Source: Candidatus Roizmanbacteria bacterium
GTDB taxonomy: Bacteria > Patescibacteriota > Microgenomatia > UBA1406 > GWC2-37-13
NCBI GenBank assembly: GCA_026395475.1
Contig: JAPLYQ010000073.1
Coordinates: forward strand, 1-11,468
Direction: 5' to 3'
Length of the DNA: 11,468 nt
The notes below the pieces were generated by a model. It was given only the letters and a program-made list of their open reading frames with translations. It did not search any database and was not told the DNA's origin. The position numbers and the translations under genes are program-made. This document shows, piece by piece, positions 6,401-11,468 of this stretch (positions within the stretch are counted from its first letter, which is position 1; each line of letters starts with the position of its first letter).

Positions 6401-9400
6401 TGATGCAATTGATGCAAGTATTATAAAGAGTATGTATAGAGTAGGATATCGTGCTTTGAGTATGCATTCATCTGACACATTACAACAACTTGTTGGATCA
6501 AGTAGTCAGGTGAATGCAGCCGCAGTAGATCTTGAAGGTGGCACAATATACGCAGGTACTGCTGGCGGCGGCGTAACTGTCATCGGAAATGACACAGACT
6601 CACAAATTAAAACATATACTGCATCTGGCCCAGCTGACGATACAGGAACAACTTTTGCAAACTCAACTATAAATAGTTTTTCAATTGGACGTGGTTTTGG
6701 AGTTGGAGACATTACAGTTATTGGTAACGGGGCAGGGGTATGGATTGAAAGTGCAGATACTTCGATAAAGGATTTTTTGTCACAGGCATATAATCCATTT
6801 GGAATTACCATGGACCAGTCAATATTAAATGTAGATAACGTACTTCGAGTAACCAATCAACTATCTACACGTCTGGATAATTTAGCTGCCTATGGCTCAC
6901 CACAAATTGGTTTAATTGAATTCTTTAGGGCGGATGCCAATGGAGCTGCAGCCACTAACTATCAATCAATGGGAGGAGCGCTTACCCTACAAGCTGGAAA
7001 ACTAGATCCAAATATTAAGTTTCTCGATCCAAATGGAACAATAAAAGGAAGACTAGATGTGTCTTCGCCATATGGAACAGGAGCGGATGGACCTATTGCG
7101 GTTTCAACAACGAAAAATTTGAACACAGATGCAATTGCCAATGGAAGAACACGCCCAGATGGCATTGCGTATCGCGTAAATGCTCCAGCTTCTGGAGCAG
7201 TTGGCGTCACCTCATTTACCCGCTACACGGCAACAGATGATTTATCAAATGGGATCGCAGCAGGGGACGAAGTGCTTCTTATTAATATGCAAGGAAATAC
7301 AGCAGATATTGCAGATGTCGGCAAATATTTATTTTTAAAAGTAGGAGCTATTACCCCTTCTACAATTACGTTTATTGGAGGAACAGGAAACACTACTTTT
7401 GGTGGTGGTACACCTGGAAACCAAAAAGTATTTATTCAACGTGTACCAAATTACACGAGCGTAGCACTTTCAGGATCTGGTATCCTAACTGCTACTGCGT
7501 ATAGCACAACTGCACCTACTGCGCCTGCAGGATGGAGCACAGGAATTGTAGCATTTAGATCAAATAGTACTGTGACACTTGCTACCGGGACGAGTATTAA
7601 TGTTACAGGAAAAGGATATCGTGGAGGAGCTGGGGGAACTGCAGGGGCAAATGGAGGAGTCTCAGGAGAAACAATTGATTCATTATCACTCACTGTAGGA
7701 TCAGGAGTTGGACAAGGTGGAAATGGAGCTACTGCACCAACTGCAGGATATGGTGGAGGCCGAGGTGGAGATGGGGCGCTTACAGCTCCAGGCACTGGCG
7801 CCACTGCAAACCGTGGTGGTGGAGGTGGTGGAGGTTCCGCTGGTTCAACTGGAACAGGTAGGAGCTGGAGGAGGCGCTGGAGGATCATATGGCACAGCCG
7901 GTGGTGGAGGTGGTGGAGGTGCAACCACAAATGCCGCAGGAGGAAACGGTGGTACCGCGAATGCACTTCCAGGAGGTGGTGGAGGTGCAGGTTCAACCAC
8001 AGGAGGCGCTGGAGGTACAGGAACACTTGGAGGTAGTGGAACAGGTGTAGTTGGAGTTGGAGGTGCGGTAGGTACCGCAACTACAAATGCAGGTGGTGGT
8101 GGAGGTAGTGCTGTGGCCACTGGCGCAGGAGGTGCAGGTGGTGGTGGTACTCCATATGGAAATACAACGTTAACACAACTATTCCCAGGTTCAGGAGGTG
8201 GAGGTGGTGGAGGTACTGCAAACACTGTTCCAACGGCTGGAGGAGCTGGTGGAAATGGTGGAGGAATCGTGTTTATTGCAGCAGATTCTATTACTGTAAC
8301 ATCAACTGGAGCAATTAATGCTCAAGGTGTAATTGGGACTGGTGGAACTACCAATTCAGGTGCAGGAGGAAGTGGAGCAGGAGGAAGCATTCTCATTCAA
8401 GGAAGAAGTATTACTCTTGGATCAAGTTTGGTTACTGCCGCCGCAATAGGTGCAGTCACAAAAGTGGGAGCCGGTGGTGGTGGTGGAGGTGGAGGTGTAG
8501 GAAGAATCGCAGTACAAACAAGTGCAAATGGTACCGCATTTGCAAATATTGGTACCACAACTCCAACTGCAGTCACCGCAGGTACTGCAGTTTCAGATTA
8601 TGGTGTTATGTATGTTCGTGCCACCAATACCTCAGCAGGAGACGTGGCAGAAAATTACACAACAGGTGATCCATGGATCGGAAAGGGAGATGTTGTGGTG
8701 CTTGGCGATTCGGAGCTAACCTCAGAAGGGGAAAAGCCAGTTGAGAGAGGAGTGCTCCGTAGAACAACAAGTCCCTATGATCAACGTGTCATTGGTGTCG
8801 TGTCAAGCGAACCAGGACTTCTTTTGGGAAGTGCTGATGGGGCAGATGCAAGTAAACAGCAGTCGGTAGCACTTGTGGGACGAGTACCAATCAAGGTTTC
8901 TCTGGAAAATGGACCTATCAAAATTGGTGACTATCTCACAACATCAACCACTCCTGGTGTTGCAATGAAAGCAACCAAACCAGGACCTGTAATTGCACGC
9001 GCACTTGAGAACTTTGATAATGAATCTGGAGCGGCGGGATTAATCGATGGATTTATAAAAGATACCTATTTTAATGGAGATACTTTAGCGGACGTAAATA
9101 ATATCGTTGATGCAAAAATAGCATCCCTTGAAGCACGACTTAATATGAGTAGCGCTTCTGCACAATTATTAAGTGACACAAATTATATTTCTTCTACTTC
9201 AGGTCTTACACTTATGGGAAATACGACAACATATACATTGTCTGTTATCGATAAAATAAAATTGGGTCTCTTGACAATCGAATCAGATGAACATTCAAAT
9301 GGAAGTATTCAGACAGCGGTTGTACCTCTTCAACTCCAAAAAGATTCTCTTGGTAATTTGGAAATCATGGGAAGCAAAATAGTTATTGATACGTTTGGAA

Positions 9401-9708
9401 ATATGGTTGTGAGAGAATCGATAACCGCAAAGGATTTACAGACAAAAAGACTTACTATTCTTGATGAAAAAGATGCAACAAGTGGAGCGGTTTTGAGCAG
9501 TACAGCAGGAAAGTCTCAGATTGCAGCAGGAGAAACAATAGTACATGTCAAAACATCTGCTCTCACTGAAAAGTCACTCATCTTTGCAACTCCAGAGAAT
9601 ATTCCAACAGGTGTTGCTGCCAAAAAGTTAGATGACACCACAATTGAGATCTCAATTGCATCTCCTATTTCTACTCCACTGAAGATAAATTGGTGGATTA
9701 TCAACTAG
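3414..9708 (+). CDS. Giant secreted mosaic surface protein (LamG, Gly-rich tract), one frameshift
   Basis: The first frame runs from ATG 3414 to a stop at 8036. The second frame carries the sequence from about 7861 to TAG 9708. Skipping one base near 7860 (or restoring two) joins them into about 2,097 aa. In order: signal peptide (1-32, ending FPTHA); a tail-fibre-like N-terminal module (about 35-145, with NFQGKVVNKADG); beta-repeat linkers ending YNTTTNKLRCYQNGAWTDC (about 285-303); a probable beta-propeller-like part beginning DGGKWTDG...STWYNE (about 460); a LamG/concanavalin-like domain (about 812-1005, with VSFGGWFKT, GWHQVIAVYN and LDLYLDGIL); a module with GDEVLLINMQGN and FIQRVPNYTSVAL (about 1280-1350); a Gly-rich tract (about 1400-1700); a module with GDVAENY, GRVPIKVSLENGPIKIGDYL and PGVAMKAT (about 1740-1860); a short predicted coiled coil (about 1894-1912); and a beta-rich end (INWWIIN). 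No membrane anchor is seen. It is probably an extracellular adhesin or fibre. The Trp/Arg-rich tail of the unrepaired first frame is a by-product of reading Gly codons out of frame. Confidence 0.75.
7615..8510 (+). repeat. Gly-rich low-complexity coding tract
   Basis: About 300 codons dominated by GGT/GGA glycine with Ala, Thr, Ser and Asn, in runs of up to eight glycines. Beta-strand-like segments interrupt it (IVFIAADSITVTSTGAINAQ, ILIQGRSITLGSS), a pattern suggesting a beta-helix-like fibre with glycine loops. The frame breaks inside this tract. The reverse strand shows long proline-rich frames here, which are shadows of the GGN codons. Confidence 0.75.
7815..7920 (+). repeat. Exact 21-nt direct repeats flanking the frameshift
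   Basis: The copies at 7815-7835 and 7900-7920 both read (GGTGGTGGA) twice then GGT, each encoding seven glycines in its own frame. They start 85 nt apart, which is one more than a multiple of three, and the frame break near 7860 lies between them. Deletion between the copies would therefore restore a continuous frame. Confidence 0.75.
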
Positions 9709-9732
9709 TACCTCACCTTTCTTTCGCAATGT

Positions 9733-9762
9733 TTGCAAAATGAGTAACGATTGATATACAAT
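9733..9762 (+). promoter_or_regulatory. Candidate promoter for the LytR_C-like gene
   Basis: TTGCAA (9733-9738) and TACAAT (9757-9762) are 18 nt apart. The predicted start site near 9769 is only a few bases from the ATG at 9772, so the transcript would be leaderless or nearly so. No Shine-Dalgarno sequence is present. Confidence 0.4.
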
Positions 9763-9771
9763 AAAAACAAT

Positions 9772-10350
9772 ATGGCACAAGTGAAAACAGATAAAAAAAC
9801 CCTTAATAAAAGTTTGGTGGCCCTTATTGTTCTTGTTGTGATTGAGCTTATAGGAGGAGTTATCTTTCTGTTCGCTAATTATTATTCAACAGCAAAAAAA
9901 ACAGTTACACAAAAGCAAGATAAAAAACAAGCTGTAACAGAGATACTCACAAAAATAGGTGCACTTTATGATCTTCCCACAGGAGAAACACCTACGATAG
10001 CTACCGTTTCAGATAAAACAAAACTAGATAAGCAAGCGTTTTTTGCAAAAGCTGAGAATGGAGACAATGTACTTATCTATTCAAATGCCAAAAAAGCGAT
10101 TCTCTATAGACCGTCAATTAATAAAGTTATGGAAGTTGCACCACTTGTGATGAATGTACCAACCGCTGCACCTCAAATCCCCAATGTAACACCAACTCCA
10201 ACCATTGAAAAAAAGATTTCAGTTTCCATTTATAATGGAACTAAAATAACCGGACTTGCAACAGCTGCAGAAAAAAAAGTAACAGAGGCATATAAAAATA
10301 GTGAAGTTGTAGAAAAAGGAGACACAATCAAAATTATCGTAGGAAAGTAA
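9772..10350 (+). CDS. Small membrane protein with short LytR_C-like C-terminal domain
   Basis: Start ATG 9772 (MAQVKTDKKTLNKS) gives 192 aa and is preferred over a TTG at 9751, which lies within the putative promoter. A short basic cytoplasmic N-terminus is followed by one transmembrane helix (about 14-36, LVALIVLVVIELIGGVIFLF), so most of the protein faces outward. Residues about 60-125 form a small domain of unknown type (LTKIGALYDLPTGETPTIAT...AKKAILYRPSINK). A Pro/Thr linker (PQIPNVTPTPTIEKK) leads to a tail beginning ISVSIYNGTKITGLATAAEK, which matches the start of the LytR_C (CpsA/LytR C-terminal) pattern VxNGT..GLA. The tail is only about 45 residues, roughly half the usual domain, and lacks the later part. 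The stop is 1 nt from the stop of the convergent NDK gene. A cell-envelope role is inferred. Confidence 0.65.
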   Translation: MAQVKTDKKTLNKSLVALIVLVVIELIGGVIFLFANYYSTAKKTVTQKQDKKQAVTEILTKIGALYDLPTGETPTIATVSDKTKLDKQAFFAKAENGDNVLIYSNAKKAILYRPSINKVMEVAPLVMNVPTAAPQIPNVTPTPTIEKKISVSIYNGTKITGLATAAEKKVTEAYKNSEVVEKGDTIKIIVGK

Positions 10351-10351
10351 G

Positions 10352-10936
10352 TTATGGAAACATGATTTTCTCATCTGCACGAACGTATGAGAAAAGCTCG
10401 TCAGGTGTAAACCATAGAGCCACTTCCTTTTCTCCATCTTCAATTGTGTCTGAGGCATGAATAGTATTTCGAAGTGGCCTCATTGCTTCATTTGCAAGGT
10501 CAATTGAGTCATGGGAAAAATCTCCTCGAATGGTACCTGGTGCTGCCAAGACTGGAATAGTGTTTCCTGATATTTTTCGAATAATTTCAATACACTCATA
10601 TCCTTCAACTGCCATGATAAGGACGGGGGATTCTTGAAAATAGGTGATAAGCCAACTTTTTACCTGTTTTCCAATTGCCACTGCATCATCTGTTTTAAAT
10701 ACTATTTTTGGATCTACTCCTTTTGCGGCGCAATTATTTAACGTTCGTTTTCCGACCTTTTCAAACCAAACATCTGTGGATGGGTAATGAGCTATTACTG
10801 TTTTTGAATCTGCTTTTTGAAACTTTAATCCGATAATAGTAAGCCCGACCTGCTCAAATCGTTTGGTGATTGTTCCAGAAAGACCTCTCTGAACTGCGTC
10901 TGGTTTGATGATGATAAGCGCTTTTTGTTTTTTCAT
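10352..10936 (-). CDS. ndk: Nucleoside diphosphate kinase, long form
   Basis: Transfers the terminal phosphate of ATP to other nucleoside diphosphates through a phosphohistidine, balancing NTP and dNTP pools in the cytoplasm. Family landmarks are present: ALIIIKPDAVQRG (Lys11), RKISGNTIP, APGTIRGDF with Arg137, Asn157, and catalytic His160 in NTIHASD. At 194 aa it is about 45-50 residues longer than common bacterial NDKs. The extra length lies around 50-85 (VGKRTLNNCAAKGVDPKIVF) and between GTIRGDF and the catalytic histidine. This resembles the long NDKs seen in some CPR and other lineages (from memory). No Shine-Dalgarno precedes the ATG. It lies downstream of a second NDK-like gene on the same strand, separated by a REP-like pair. 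Activity is likely, since the main catalytic residues are intact. Confidence 0.9.
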   Translation of the reverse strand: MKKQKALIIIKPDAVQRGLSGTITKRFEQVGLTIIGLKFQKADSKTVIAHYPSTDVWFEKVGKRTLNNCAAKGVDPKIVFKTDDAVAIGKQVKSWLITYFQESPVLIMAVEGYECIEIIRKISGNTIPVLAAPGTIRGDFSHDSIDLANEAMRPLRNTIHASDTIEDGEKEVALWFTPDELFSYVRADEKIMFP

Positions 10937-10947
10937 AGGTATATTTG

Positions 10948-11039
10948 TGTCATTTCCGCGAAGGCGGGAATCTAGACTAAAATTTCTTTATTTTAAATTG
11001 ATAATTATCGACTGGATCCCCGTCTTCACGGGGATGACA
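10948..11039. repeat. REP-like inverted pair between the two NDK genes
   Basis: Two 30-nt units in opposite orientation, 10948-10977 and 11010-11039, match at 23 of 30 positions. They have outer ends TGTCAT and ATGACA and a 32-nt AT-rich spacer that ends in the palindrome GATAATTATC (11000-11009). Each unit can fold: the second makes a perfect 8-bp stem, ATCCCCGT-CTTC-ACGGGGAT (11016-11035); the first makes a similar stem with one bulge. The sequence type resembles the widespread GTCATTCCCGCGAAGGCGGGAATC family of dispersed repeats. It may also stabilise or end the transcript of the upstream NDK gene. Confidence 0.8.
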
Positions 11040-11045
11040 AATGAT

Positions 11046-11468
11046 TTATTTTAAATAGAGTTCGTCAGTCTCTCTTTTATAGCTTTCAAATGTTACTCCC
11101 TTAAACCAATATTCAATTTCACGATTTGCTTCTTCAACACTTCCAGATGCATGCACAAATGTCTTCACTACGCGGTCAAGAGTGGAAGACAAGGTGGAAG
11201 AGTCGTACGAATAAGTGGCATGCAGTGTCCCGGGCTCAGCAAGAGCAGGAATGGTATGTCCACGAAGTTTTCGAGCAACGGTAACTGCATTAGGTCCTTC
11301 AAAAACCATCGCAACAATTGGGCCTTCTTGCCAGTATTTGATAAGGCGGTCATAGACAAATTGACCCAGTTTTGCTGGATCTTCGGTTCCCATTACTTTT
11401 TTTACGTCCGTTCCTGCTTGTTTAAAGCTTGCGAGAGTTTTATTTCCCATTTCACTGATCCATTCAGG
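11046..11468 (-). CDS. Divergent nucleoside diphosphate kinase paralogue, N-terminus beyond window
   Basis: The frame is open to the right edge (PEWISEMGNKTL...), giving 140 residues that lack the N-terminal part with the IKPDA motif. The match to the neighbouring NDK is clear along its length: GPIVAMVFEGPNAVTVARKL, RGHTIP, EPGTLHATYSYDS, FVHASGS and REIEYWF. The catalytic His of FVHAS and the Arg of VARKL are kept. However, the usual GTIRGDF is GTLHATY (Arg lost), the Asn three residues before the catalytic His is Thr, and the Asp after HAS is Gly. These positions hold the phosphates and sugar in known NDKs, so activity or substrate may have changed. It is probably in one transcription unit with the intact NDK gene downstream. 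Confidence 0.8.
   Translation of the reverse strand, partial: PEWISEMGNKTLASFKQAGTDVKKVMGTEDPAKLGQFVYDRLIKYWQEGPIVAMVFEGPNAVTVARKLRGHTIPALAEPGTLHATYSYDSSTLSSTLDRVVKTFVHASGSVEEANREIEYWFKGVTFESYKRETDELYLK

Noticed and set aside
3611..7210. Several open reverse-strand frames of 60-130 codons inside the giant gene
   Set aside because: All lie antisense to a well-supported long frame and show no ribosome site, domain or separate promoter.
7860..8036. Trp/Arg-rich cationic tail at the end of the first frame of the giant gene, looking like an antimicrobial peptide
   Set aside because: It arises from reading GGN glycine codons out of frame as TGG and AGG. The neighbouring frame carries the sensible Gly-rich protein.
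7451..8225. Long proline-rich reverse-strand frames
   Set aside because: They are complements of GGT/GGA glycine codons; there is no start context and they lie fully inside the giant gene.
7600..8510. Possible CRISPR array from the repeated GGTGGAGG words
   Set aside because: Repeats vary in length and spacing, lie in frame within a coding region, and encode glycine; there are no unique spacers of even length.
9709..9771. Possible intrinsic terminator after the giant gene (GCAATGTTTGC)
   Set aside because: The stem is only 4 bp and no T-tract follows on the plus strand.

Overview
The window looks like a chromosomal piece from a Patescibacteria (CPR) bacterium, most likely of the Microgenomates type. 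This is inferred from gene style, not from a marker gene. The signs are AT-rich DNA with the standard genetic code, several secreted beta-rich proteins with signal peptides, one very large mosaic surface protein, long-form nucleoside diphosphate kinases, and starts that mostly lack a Shine-Dalgarno sequence. No rRNA, tRNA, CRISPR array or transposase was seen.

Layout. Positions 1-3130 form a minus-strand cluster, read right to left. It begins with a broken Fic-family gene (3130-2395), then a secreted protein with a fibronectin-III-like domain (2385-1288), a spacer with a possible tiny ORF or structured RNA (about 1290-1099), a membrane-anchored Ig-like protein related in style to DUF916 (1081-183, frameshifted), and the start of another secreted protein that runs off the left edge (179-1). 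The spacing suggests one operon devoted mainly to the cell surface.

The divergent intergenic region (3131-3413) carries promoter-like elements facing both ways. It also has three copies of a paired box, GATAAG-N5-GATAAG, with half sites exactly 11 bp apart. To its right is a giant plus-strand gene (3414-9708, about 2,097 aa if one frameshift is repaired). It encodes a secreted mosaic: signal peptide, tail-fibre-like N-terminal module, probable beta-propeller-like section, LamG domain, long Gly-rich tract, a GDVAEN module, and a beta-rich C-terminal end. The frameshift lies in the Gly-rich tract, between two copies of an exact 21-nt direct repeat.

Next comes a small membrane protein with a short LytR_C-like tail (9772-10350). 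It converges, with a 1-nt gap, on an intact nucleoside diphosphate kinase gene (10936-10352). A REP-like inverted pair (10948-11039) separates that gene from a second, divergent NDK paralogue (11468-11046, partial) in which several active-site residues are changed.

How the genes fit together. Most of the window is envelope biology: a surface-protein operon and a giant adhesin-like protein share a divergent control region. Three of the genes are disrupted relative to the expected reading frame. This may be real decay, phase variation or assembly error, and the sequence alone cannot separate these.
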